Origin: Mugil cephalus
Lineage: Eukaryota > Chordata > Actinopteri > Mugiliformes > Mugilidae
DNA length: 64,000 nucleotides
Direction: 5' to 3'
NCBI RefSeq assembly: GCF_022458985.1
Contig: NC_061770.1
Location: forward strand, 2,667,001 to 2,731,000
Positions 13,781 to 25,278 of this stretch are shown here, piece after piece (within the stretch, counting starts at the first letter, position 1; each line of letters starts with the position of its first letter). Position numbers and translations under genes: made by a program. The notes under the pieces were generated by a model. It worked only from the letters and a program-made list of their open reading frames with translations. It did not search any database and was not told where the DNA came from.

Positions 13781-14665
13781 ATTAACATTACCATAAATAA
13801 AATGTTCATTTTTAATACTTTATTGAGAATCCTTTGCAGGCAATGACTGCCTGAAGTCTGGAACCCATGGATATCACCAAACATTGAGTTTCCTCCTTTG
13901 TGATGCTTTGCCGATCTTTACTGCAGCTGTCTTCAGTTGTTGTTTGTTTGTTAGTCTTCCTGCCACAGACAGTTTTGTCTTAATCAAGTGAAATACATGC
14001 TCGATCAGCTTGAGATCTAATGACTGTCTCTGCCACTGAAGAATGTTTCACTTCCTTGCCTTAATAAACTCCTGGATTGCTTTTGCTGTTTGTTTTGGGT
14101 CATTGTCCATCTGTACTATGAAGTCCTGTCAAATAAAGTTTGCTGCATTTGGCTGAATCTGAGCAAAAAATATATCCTTATAAACTTTAGAATTAATCTG
14201 GATGCCTCTGTCTTCTGTCACATCAAGAAATGCCAGTGACCCAGTGCCATTGGAAGCCCTGCATGCAAAGTTTCATCTGCAGAAACAGGTGAAAATTTGT
14301 GAAAAGGTTGATGCTGGTGTTGTTCTAAGTATTCTGAGACAAGTGTATTGTATCATGTCCCCTTTCGGACAGTCTTTAGGGGGAACTTTGAAACAGCCTA
14401 ACATGTTGTGGTGTCATGTAACAAATATAGAAGTGAAAATCAACAGCGATTCAGTTGTTATCAGATCTTGTTTTTTTGTTTGTTTTCAAAACCATTTTGG
14501 CAGTAGCCTTGGAAGCACTGTGTTTTCATGTCGTCCTTCTCTCCCATTTCCATGAAGAAAATATCATCATCATGATTTGAGAGAATCAAATAGTTGACAT
14601 TTTGACACGGTAATTTCTTAATCGGTGCTTTGAATGATTTGACCTCACAAAACACAACTGTCTTC
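13755..14665 (-). mobile_element. Tc1/mariner-like transposon remnant, copy 2
   Basis: A second, closely similar copy of the cassette at 5955-6830, in the same orientation. The DNDPK motif is intact here (minus strand, near 14098-14107), followed by the degenerate SPDLNPIEH-like block and the GFQTSG-like end. It has stops and frameshifts. A short T-rich insertion near 14452-14488 is absent from copy 1. It ends about 100 bp before the putative promoter of the membrane-protein gene. Confidence 0.7.
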
Positions 14666-14689
14666 TCATATAAATATGGCTTGAGCAAC

Positions 14690-14894
14690 GAACTCTTGGC
14701 ACTAGATGGCAGCTTTGCCTTTGGCCTGCCGTAATTTGATCAGACGAGGAAGAAGCACTGCGTGCGGCGCCTCTACTTCCTGTTTATTTTGTAGAATGTT
14801 TAACTGAAGTTGGGTCGACTGGAGGTGGAGACGCGGCTAACAGGTAGCAGAAATGTAAGCTCCAACCCCCCCGCCCAGTCCTGTCCCGAGGGAA
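14690..14894 (+). promoter_or_regulatory. Putative promoter and 5' UTR of the eight-helix membrane-protein gene
   Basis: A locally GC-richer stretch just upstream of the ATG holds an ETS-type ACTTCCTG (about 14775-14782) and GCGGCGCC. No TATA box was seen. The ATG context is GGGAAATGG. Confidence 0.4.
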
Positions 14895-17800
14895 ATGGAC
14901 GAGATAAGGTGAGCAGCTCCACATGTATTTACAATGTTTTATGTTCTTAATATTGCCGATAAGGTTTTATTTTCGTCGTTAGAGTAGCCTATGTACTGAT
15001 AAAAGGGCTAACAAATCTGGTTGTGGATGATGTTCAGCTTATAAGCGCGTTATAACGACTCATACCCGTTCGTCATGTTAAAGGCTTTATCAGTCTATGA
15101 AGTTCACGTGTTCTTTTATTTAAGTACTGTATGTTAGGAGGACTTAAAGCGGGCACAGCTGCTTCTTTATCTAATCCAGCACCAGTCCCTAATTTATCAT
15201 CTTCTCGGCTCAGTGTGGGAGGAAGAAAGTCCAGAGTTTGTCACTATCCATCCATTGTCAAACTGGAACTGTGTAATATCTAGCTATATAGATATTACTA
15301 GAATATTTAATAATGGTAGACAGCAACAGCAATAATAATAATACATATATTTTTTTAAATGATTAAAATATATTTAGCCCGTATTTGCATTTAGTTAACA
15401 ATGACATTACAGTCAGTGCTCTCATAGGTTTGGAGGAGTTTCTTGTGTCTTTCTCATATTCACTCGTGAAGCTCTCTTAACCTGATTATTACATCAATTT
15501 AGTTGGCATTTAAGCAATTCAACTTCTTGGATTCAGATTATGTACTTCAGTGTTGCTGTTTGTCAACTTACTCCATTTTACTCCATCTTATGTTACACTC
15601 GATACAAATCAGCCATATTTTGCTAACTAATGGTCAATTGCACTCATATAATGACTATTTAGTCATCAGATTTTATTCTATTTGCTTGGCATGTCAGTAT
15701 TTTCTTACTGACACGCCAAGCAACATCACATTTGACATATTATCAATGCAGTTTGGAACAGTGCGTAATAATTAATTCTGTTTTTCAGTCCTTTGTTGGG
15801 CAACCAGCCGCGGCAGGACCCAGACCTTCTGTCTCCAAACTTGAGACCCAGACACCGGGATCTGATCCCAACGCCATGTGGACCAGTGAGAGGCTCTACC
15901 CTTTATCTGAAAGACATAATTCTGCAGCTGTGTTGTGATGATTGTGGTGTTGGTCTTTAACCCGCTGAGACACGCAGGCTGGGGTTGAACACGTTTTTTG
16001 TCCTCTCTGTCTCCACTATCTCGCAGGTGAAGCCCTGGTCAGAGCTGACATGCATGCTGAAGCTCTATTTCTGCTTCACCATAGTGTCTTTGCTTGCCCT
16101 GCTTGGCCTCACCGTGTACAGCATCTGCAAGGAGCACATGGACACAGACGTGTATGATGAAGACAATTTCACTGTCTCTCTAATCCAGATGGTTGGAATA
16201 GGTGTGTATCATGTCTGAATCCTCTGCAAGAAAGCCTTTTATTGCCAGTGTCTTCAGGAAATGGATTTTGTTTCTTTAACCGTCAGCCACTGTGAGAGCC
16301 AAAAGCAGAAGTTTTCCTGATGTAATCATGTGATGAAAACTGGAAGAGCTACAAGCAGTGGCTTACCAACCTTTAGTCTGTGCACACTTCAAGAAATGAT
16401 CCTGTGTGTGTTACTGGTGATTCATTGCCACCCCCCACCCACTCAGATACTTCCCTTATTTTTCTGCACATGCTTTTTATAAAGCTGTGTTTTACTGAAA
16501 GGATCATTCTGGTGTTACTCAACCTGCTGCATTTCTCAGAAATACGTGGCACAAGGTGCTTGATGCTGGAAAATGAGGACTGTTGTCACTCAAGTCTCAG
16601 AGCAATGCAATTCATATTTGAAAAAGTGGGAGCAAAAAAGTCATTCATACACCAGAAGAAGACTACAAGACTAATTTATTTGCAGCTCAAATTTTATTTG
16701 CAGCTCACATATTCCATTGACCTATCTGTTAACCAAAAAATATTCATGTTACGGTAATATATAATGAATATGAAGTGCAACTTTTATGAGCCATTTAAAA
16801 TCCGAATTGCAGGAAACCTGTAGGACTGCTTTAATAAGTAGGTTTAATATGTAACTCTCCCACACGCACCACACACTGCCCACAACCAACCAACCCCAGA
16901 CAGAGGTAATAAAAGAGTTTTATTCATTTAAATGGACTTTGTGCCATGCTCAGCTATGGCCATAAACAAATGTTATTTCTACAACTGTGCACATTTAGTT
17001 TTTATGCACTTTCAGATGTGATTTATGTAAGGGTGACCAAAATTATTATTTACTGAATTTCATTTTATTTTTTCATTATGTTTGTTTTATTTCTACTGAA
17101 GTGAAAAACAAAACCTACTGCCTCTGGTAGCTTCAATTACGCCTCTGTTATAGTGTATTTATCCACTTTTTGATGGGCTTTAAATTTAAAAGATAAGATA
17201 ATCCTTTAATTTATCCCACAGTGGATAAAAAGTGCATATCTTTTTTTGACATGGATCTGTATTGGGTTTGGAGATATTTGTCATTACCAGCTGCTTACTG
17301 GGCACCTAACACGTCTTGATTTTAAAGTTTCGCTCAGATGAATCTGCATCCCTGGTCTAGATCCTAACCAGCATTGAAAGCTGAAGATGCAAAGTCACAG
17401 AAGAGGATGGAAAAAACTCAAACTGAACTAAACTCAAAATATTAATCTAGATGTACAATATTGTGATGAATTGTGCTGTGTGTGAGTTGTCCATGATCTT
17501 GTCCCCTGCAGTGTTCTGTATCTACTACATCAGCCGCGGCGTGCTGCAGGAGAACCGTCAGGAGCTGGTGGTGTTTGTGCTCAGCGTGTTTGTGGTCATG
17601 ATTCGATCGGTGGTCAACTTCTCCGTTCAGGGACGGAAGGCCAAGCAGGAGCTGCTGGTGGGTGCATTGTGTCTCAAGTTGTTGGTCTGACTTCACTGCT
17701 TAACCTAATTATGATAAAGAAACTTCTGTGTCGACTCTGCTGGAACTTACAGACTGACTTTCATCACATTGGTTTGAGGTTTTTGACTCATTTATTGATT

Positions 17801-20800
17801 TTGTCTATGGATTTACCAAACAAACAAGAATCAGAGAAAACAAATATGTTGAAAACAATGACTAGAACATGTTGTGTAGAATCAGATTAGTCTTTTCATT
17901 TTAATAATTGGCTTCCTTCTAATGGTAAATTTAAAATCTAATAATTGAACATATATATATCATTCGCATGTTCGAAATAAATCACTAAATCCAAAAAAGA
18001 AATAAAAAAATATCAAATCAATAATAATAATATCTACAATCAGCCTTCACTATGACTGTCATATTTAAAGCCCCAGACTCCATGCATTATGTCTCTGGTC
18101 TTCCTCTCAGCCTCCATCAAGAACACAGGTCACAATATCCAGTATGTAACCTGAGAGGCTAAACCCAGGGCAAAATGGGTAATCATTACTAACTGCTGCT
18201 GGTGAAGGTGAGTCACTGTGAGCGCGCGGATTGATCACATGCGCTTCTCAGTATCTTCTCTACAATGAGCTTTCCTCAGGACAGTCAGAGGACTCACTTT
18301 TATTTTTAGAGTAAATCTAATTGAAAGTCTAACTAAATTAAGCCCTTAAACTTGAGCAGAGGTCTGTAGAGAGCAGGATCGGGCGTTCCCCCAACCGTCA
18401 CGTATGTTTTTGTTTAATCCTAACCCACTCACTTGTAAAGGAAGCACAGGAAGCGTCCGTTGTACAGAAACTTTTTGAAGCGGCATCAGTCAAAAAAGAA
18501 TTAACAGATCCTACCACTTGATGTCACTGTTGTCATTCCTATCAGTCCCACTGTTGTACTGAGTCACAATGTATTTACTGATGTCAGTCCTGAATGGTGC
18601 CAGAGAAATACTCCCTGGTTGACATTATTCTGTCAGTCACTGTGGTGCAGACTGAAATGTCTGGATAATGAATTGTGAACAGATTTTCATCCTACATTTA
18701 AGTACATCTCTAGATGTTGAATTTTAGTTAGATGGGTTATTGTGTGATGCCTCCTTCAGTGACTTAAACCTTTCATATATACAGTAAATATCTAATGGGT
18801 TTAAAGTTTTAAGGAGAGATGCTTATGGTTGTTGGTGAAATGTCTTGACAGCCAGTGAATGCACTGACTCCCTACTAACTAGTAATAACTTTTATCATCT
18901 AGATGAAATTTCAGCATTTCCTCCACATACTGCCATTGTCACTGTGGACATTTTAACAGCAGCTTTTAGCTTCAAGTGATAGTTTGGTTTATGTGTGGTT
19001 ATTTTAGGTTGTGTATTACATTACCGTATTACGGGAGGTAGTGGACGACACTAACCCAGTTTGGAGAAGTAGGCAAGGGAAGTAAAACCAAAAGCTTGAA
19101 CTGGTGTAGGCGGGACACACCTAAAATAACCTCTGTCAGGAGGAGGAAAATACAAGACTGTGAACCACCACCATCTTCTGAAAGTAACACTCTTACTGTG
19201 GACAAACACCTCATAGAACCACACTTAACTCTTTACAGGGCGCTCATTGAAATTCTTCGATTGACCATTTTAAGACCCTAGAGTGTTATTAGATATAAGA
19301 AGACTATTTTACTTTTGTGAAATCAAGATTAATGAATTTAACCCATGGTGCTCTGTCATTAAGTGGTAAACAAATATAAACATGTATTTAGGGCATTAGA
19401 ACGGTAATGTTAATTCAGATTCTGGTCAACATTATCACATTAGACAACATTAGGGCCACTTTCTACTTCATGATATCTAATGAGTCAGTTATGTTCAGTG
19501 TTCATGCAGAGACCACATTTGACCAGAGGAAGTTCCCTTGGTCTTCTCTGATTGGCTGAATGAAAACCACATGCTTGTAAACCTCACAGGGACACAATTT
19601 AAAATGTGTGTGGAAACTACCAAATATGGTTCCTTGTCCCATAAAGGGTTAGGAGAAAGTGAACTATCCCTAAATCACTATCGTGTCTCACAGCCACAGC
19701 AGTTTCACACTAACTGCAGACGTGAAGATGAGTTCATAATGCTCAGCCTTGGTGTAAAACCAGATGATAGACAGAGGTTGAGTTCAGCATAGATAATCTT
19801 GTGTCATTTAGTGATTTTGTTTTTAGTTTGACCCCAGCTTGAAGTGAAATCTTGACCTGTGAGACGCTCCGGTCCGTTTGTGTTGCAGGTTCGATTCGTG
19901 TGCACCATGACTCTGGGCGTCGTGCATCTCTTTTGCACCATAGTGCTCATCCAGAGGCCCAACATGATGGCGTTCCGTGTGGGCGGGGCTCTGGAGAGGC
20001 TCCAAGAGCAGTATTTCCTGCTTAACTTGTGCTTCTCCATGGTGACCTTTGACCTGCAGGCTCAGGTAAACCTGCTCACTCTCACTAGACCGGCTTTTCA
20101 TAGCCGTGTCACACAACTCGTTGAGAGAATACGTCATGGCCTGCTACACATGATTCCATTTGTTGTAAACACTGAGAGAGGAAATAGGTCATGATGATGA
20201 GCAAGGCGGCAGGTTTTACTGGTTGTCTTGGATGTCACATTAAACGTGGCTTGGTCCACGTCTGTTTATTCTTCTCTGTCTCTTCCGTTGCACGTCCTCA
20301 TCCTGTTGTTTTTATTGTACAAAACAATTTTCCCATAACAGGCTTCTGTGTGCTTTGAGAAAATAGGACGCAGGTTAACTGGCTTCACTAATGGTATTCT
20401 GTTAACTCTTCAGTTGTGTCTGTGCATCATGATCACAACGTCAGACACGGCCATGTCCACTGTCAACAGTATCATCCTGGGTGTTGGAGTGGTCTGGGCC
20501 TGCCTCACCTCTGCTGTAGGCGCTGCTGCGGTGAGACCTTTTGTTCCAAGAGATTATAAACCACCTAGTGAGAAAAAATGTTAAGTGAAACGGTGGTAAA
20601 TCCAAAAGCAGTGAGAGGTTTTGTGCTCTTATTGTTTTGCAGGTTTTAAAGGAAGCAAAAGTCTTGGTTTGGATCTTCACGGCGCAGAACCTTCCTCAAC
20701 TAGCCTTCTTCGTGTATCTGATGTACAGGGTACGGTGACATTTCTCTAAATCCAAACGATGCTTTATGAAGCTGGTCATGGGTGACGGGCTATTTTCACA

Positions 20801-21997
20801 GAGCGCAGCTCGGTTTATCTGGAGGTTTACCTTAAAGACATGTTACTTTCTAAAGTCTTTCCAGACAGTTCGGTTTGTTCCTTTAAAATGTCAAAACATA
20901 GACACAGCTACCAGTAGCCACTGGCCCCATCAAATCTCTACGTGCAATAAACTTCTGTCATGGAATAATTAGCCAGTACATGTTTTTTGTGCATTATTGA
21001 TGCATCTGGTCTACATAGAGAAGCCATCCTTTACTAATCTGCACACATTAATGCACACTTAAAGACTGGGTGAGTTTGTAGTGTAGTGTGTAGTGTAGTT
21101 TTCTATGGTGTAGTTTGTAGGAGCATGTTGGAGTCATTGTAATGAATCTGCTTGTGGGGCTCTCTGATGCATTTTACTTGTGTTTGTAGCACGGATGCAT
21201 ATGGGATGATAGATAATTCTTGTTGGTAGTATTAGATCACATTTTTATTGGGAAAAAAATCACTTCCTATGATCTGAAAGATTCAGGATATGACATCAAA
21301 AAAATAGTAACATAATTAGAATGAAGTGCTTAGAGTGCATTTTAATGGTAAGGATGTCAGTGTTGAACTTGAACAAACATACTATGTTACTTCTCATTAA
21401 CACACTGCAACACAGGCAGAGTCCCAGGAAGTTAATTTACTACATAGCTGAACATCTGCTGCAAGGACCCCACCTCTTTGAACAGCTCTGATCTCCAGCT
21501 CTATGACATGAGTTTAACACTCAGTGTTTGGATGGGATGTACATTCAGAAATGGATTCCTACAGGGAAGTAAAAATCAGGTTTGCTTTGATTGCAGGTGG
21601 TGGAGAAATGGTTCCACGACAACACATACACACTAGAGGCAGCTGCTGTGACCGGAGCTTTGATTTCACTGGTGATCAAAGCGGTTTTATTCTGGGGCCT
21701 CTTCAGACTGGTGCACAGCTTTGGACAAGGCCTGAGAGAGAGAAGTGAGTGTTACCCCTTTTTTTTTTTTTTTTACTCTGGGCAGAAGACACGAACTCTC
21801 CGTAGAGTCTGCTCAGCACTTTCAAAGTGCAGCGTACTTTCCAAGTACACTGAACATGTTCCTCATTCTGTCGTCTGGACGACATCCTGGATGTACTGAC
21901 CTTGGTTGCGTTAATGTTGTCTACAAATCATCAAAAAGCCATAATGCTCTTGTTGACCTTACATGTGTTTTCCACAGTGTTTGCATCCGGCAAGTGA
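14895..21997 (+). CDS. Unnamed eight-helix membrane protein with dileucine sorting signals
   Basis: I do not recognise this gene. Nine plus-strand coding exons join in phase: 14895-14908, 15789-15885, 16027-16201, 17512-17657, 19889-20065, 20414-20530, 20643-20729, 21597-21744 and 21978-21997. They total 981 nt, 326 residues. A cytosolic N-terminus of about 40 residues carries EISPLL (residues 3-8, matching [DE]xxxL[LI]) and DPDLL. About eight hydrophobic segments follow: FCFTIVSLLALLGLTVYSI, LIQMVGIVFCIYYI, VVFVLSVFVVMI, VCTMTLGVVHLFCTIVLI, LCFSMVTFDL...CLCIMI, IILGVGVVWACLTSAV, LVWIFTAQNLPQLAFFVYL and VTGALISLVIKAVLFWGLF. An NFT glycosylation sequon lies between helices 1 and 2. There is no signal peptide, and the last exon adds only MFASGK. 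The motif suggests AP-dependent delivery to endosomes or lysosomes. It converges with NADK. It might belong to an uncharacterised DUF-type membrane family; that is unverified. Confidence 0.85.
15682..15723. repeat. Short near-perfect hairpin
   Basis: Arms 15682-15699 and 15706-15723 (18 bp, one mismatch) flank a 6-nt loop in intron 1 of the membrane-protein gene. The stem is too short for a canonical microRNA precursor. It could be a palindromic relic. Confidence 0.75.
17186..17232. repeat. LINE-tail-like fragment
   Basis: The sequence 'agataagataatcctttaat' followed by 'ttatcccacagtggat' resembles the reverse of the common L2-type 3' tail in fish (compare the tails near 40550 and 43060). 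Confidence 0.45.
19022..19140. repeat. Probable dispersed fish repeat fragment
   Basis: The segment 'gtagtggacgacactaaccc' with 'agtttggagaagtaggc' is reminiscent of a recurrent teleost repeat. The identification is from memory of general appearance and is weak. Confidence 0.3.
19371..19510 (+). repeat. Dispersed repeat, copy A
   Basis: Shares an ordered series of blocks with 42101-42222: 'taaacatgtattta', 'cacattagac', 'cattagg', 'gccacttt/c', 'taatgagtcagttatg' and 'ctcagtgttcatgcagag'-like ends, in the same orientation. Family unknown. Lies in an intron of the membrane-protein gene. Confidence 0.65.
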
Positions 21998-22780
21998 TAA
22001 AACATCGAGTGGTCGTGGACCGAGGACACAGCTTTAAGAAGATCAGATTTCTATTCATCATTAACTCGGCCAGAACAATCACCTTTTATTTTGCCCAATA
22101 TGTTTACTGTATGGATTCAATTTTAGCTCCACCTGTGTGCCTGTTTACAAGTCAACTTGAGCCCCGTTTCCATGTGATACCTGAAGCATTAACACCTGAT
22201 ACTAGAATTCATTTCTGGATTGTGCCTACTGTTTGTTTTCAGTCTAGTATGTCACGTTGTCCCTGGTTGCCCTGCAGTCCTCAATTACTGAGCAAACACT
22301 GACTTTTTTTTTTTTCCATTTGTCTCTTCAGTATGTGGTCAAACTGCATTTACACCTGACTGATATCCTTTCACAGTGTGAGCCTGTCCAACTGAACATG
22401 TCATCCAACTGGTCTGATTGCATAACAATGTGCTCTGCAGGCATTAACACGCCCTAATCTGGATAATTTATCTGGATACCAGCCTTAAATGGGTGCATTC
22501 AAAACAGTTTTGCACAAAAATGTATCAAATGCCTTTTAAGACTTTTTCCTAGGGATTTTTAATTGAATTTGATGAATATATGCATTGTAACATCTAAACC
22601 TAGTGGTGTTAGTAGATATTTGTGGAGAACATCCTTCATTTAAAAAGGAATAATTTAATCTGCACTGTCTTGACTTTGACATTGGCAACACTGGAATATT
22701 TTTTATTTACCTATTGTCTTTTACTTAACTTTCTGCTGCACCTTAATGCACTCCACTGTTTTTTTTCATTCCATGTTCTT

Positions 22781-22786
22781 AATAAA
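22781..22786 (+). terminator. Polyadenylation signal of the membrane-protein gene
   Basis: AATAAA, 784 bp after the stop codon, is the first clear canonical signal on the plus strand before the NADK 3' end. Confidence 0.55.
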
Positions 22787-23014
22787 ATATTAAAACAATG
22801 ATTGCAGTTTCTTTCGATGCTCAAAAGAAAGAGTGAAAAGAAGTTCTTTAGATGTAATGATAGTATAGTGAACGGCCTCGGCCTCCTCCAAGCACGTACT
22901 CACAGAACCAAAGTTACATCCACGTAGGTTTCTCCTTCAGCAGCTTCCACCACATACTTTACATGAAAACATGAAGTGAGGGGCTAGTTTCAGGGGAGAA
23001 GATCAAACAGGACA

Positions 23015-25278
23015 CAATCATTCTGGTTAAACCATCGGTTTTATTGAAGTGTTTTTCCAAAGCGTTTCAGAATTCATATTAGAAACATTAACAAACTCAG
23101 TGATACAAAAGTTACATATTCTCAGAGTATTGAAAGTGAAAAGCACTTTAAGACATGACGCTGCTTCATAGAAGAGAGGTCACAGCCTGGGCTTTTAGTA
23201 GAACTGGGGGTTTACTGAGATTCAACAGTTCAGACGAACATTTGACACAAACCTGCTAATATCTTCTTCTAAAAACATTAAGACTGCCCTGGAATGCACT
23301 TTGAATTAAGTTTAAGTGTGTCATTGTAATTTTGTCCAATTACTCCTGTTAAAAAGTTGAACTTGACAATCAGAACTGCTGATCAATAAAAAGAACTGTT
23401 GAACTTATTCATATAAAAAAGTACCAAATAGATTTATTTTCATCATAATACATTGTAAACCAGTTAATAAACACGTGGGCTTTACAAAATTAAACTCATT
23501 CAACTATTCCATCTATATACAAACTCAAAAGATAAAGGAATGATTGCCTTTCAGAGCTCTGTGGGTTTTTTGAGACAGGTAACACCACTGTTCATCATTT
23601 CACCTTCACACAATTTGTTGAGCTGATTCACCGTGTACATGTTGGCCTCTGGACGCTGTGTCTGAACACACGTAATGTAGGCCACCTTAAATACTCCACA
23701 AAAGCTGCACAATGGCAGACTTGCAAACTGATAGAACAGAAAGCCTATGATATCTCCACATACAACAACACAGAGCATTAAACCACCCACAGCCCACAGA
23801 CATTGATCTATAAAATATACATATCTATATATATCTATCTATCTATATATATATATATATATAAAAATTCAATTCTATGGCTTAAAGGACATATTAAAAC
23901 TAGATGTTAAAAAGACACTGAAGACATCTGAACTATAGTGTCTGGTTGGAATGAATACCCCCTCCCAGCTCCTAGTCCACTGCTCAACCGATGTTATACA
24001 CATTCCAATAGTTTAGGACAACGAAAATGCACAAAACCCATTTATGTGCAACTGAGTGGTCAAAAAAATGACAGACGTGATGTAAACGCTGAAAAATAAC
24101 ATCTCTGTACAATAATGATACCAGTGTTTAAGGCACAGTCTGTACAGCTGGGTCACTGTTGCAGAGCACATGCACTGTTTCCCTGCTCCTCCCCTGGATC
24201 CACTGAAAAACTAAGTGAAACTACACGTCCTTCGTTAATGGCATTACTGCACATCAGTTTTTCCTGATTAGTTTAATAGATTGGAGTTTCATTTGAGATT
24301 TGTTTTTCCCAAAAAAGTGCAACTTGGGGTTCACCTCAACTGCAGGAATTAGTTTAAAGTCATTATGTATAAAGTCATAGATGTGTCCCTGCCTCTCTTA
24401 AAGTGCTAAACAGACCAGATAACACCCATCTCGAGGTCTGCAGTACCTGCCATCCACAACCTGCCTGTCTGCATTTTGGTCCAAGATCCAGCCAGGTGTT
24501 CCATTTCCTTCTGGTTAAATGAGCAAAAAGAAATTCTCAGCAAACTGCAATTTTCACAGTATATAGATCTTGGACCAATAGCAGGACCAAACTCCATTCA
24601 AAAATCCATCACTTTAATGTCCTTAAGCGTGACATAAAACATGAGATTTTTGGAAATTGACAGAGTCTTAAATTAATGCTGCATACTCCTAAGAACCAAT
24701 GTAACACTGAGCGGAGCAGTGGGTTGAGCCAGAGAAAAAGGGGGGTTTACAGTTAACTTTAACCCTGAATTATTAAAATTCATCAAATATTTCAGCAGAT
24801 TTATTTTGCTAGCTAACTGCTAGCTAGCTTACTAGCTAGTGTTGGCTGAACGACCACATACTATGGGAGCTAATGTAAAACTATATTACTGTCACATCTT
24901 ATCCAATATATCCATTATTATTCATTTTAAAAAATATTTGACTTTATTTTCACTTTATTTTCTTAACATTAGGATTGAATATCTTGCCTCTTATTCCCTC
25001 ATATTTATTCCACTTTAATACGACACAGAAGAAAGTCAAAAGCAGCAGAAATGCTGTTTGGACTGATAGTTGTTTTCTATGGTATTATATAAAAATAACA
25101 CCATGGTATTATTTTTATACCTGCGAAGGGAAACTTAACTGACAGACTGTTTGAATGGAGTTCGGTAAGACCTTCCATATCCATAAAAGCCAAAATGGCA
25201 TAGAGCACAGTCAAACTAAAAACAAGACTTTGGAGTCCAGGAGACCTTTGATCAGACCTTGATGCTGGAGCCAACGCC
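23015..25278 (-). other. nadk: NADK 3' untranslated region
   Basis: About 2.2 kb of noncoding sequence follows the NADK stop codon. A minus-strand AATAAA (23040-23045) would end the transcript near 23.02 kb, about 230 bp from the end of the convergent gene. The region includes a TA/TCTA microsatellite and no coding potential. Confidence 0.55.
23821..23865. repeat. (TCTA/TA)n microsatellite
   Basis: Alternating TCTA and TA units followed by a pure TA run, inside the presumed NADK 3' UTR. Confidence 0.9.

Noticed and set aside
21745..22302. Longest plus-strand open frame in the region (185 codons)
   Set aside because: It continues past the splice donor of the eighth coding exon into intron and 3' UTR. 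The short terminal exon at 21978-21997 gives a phase-consistent end instead.
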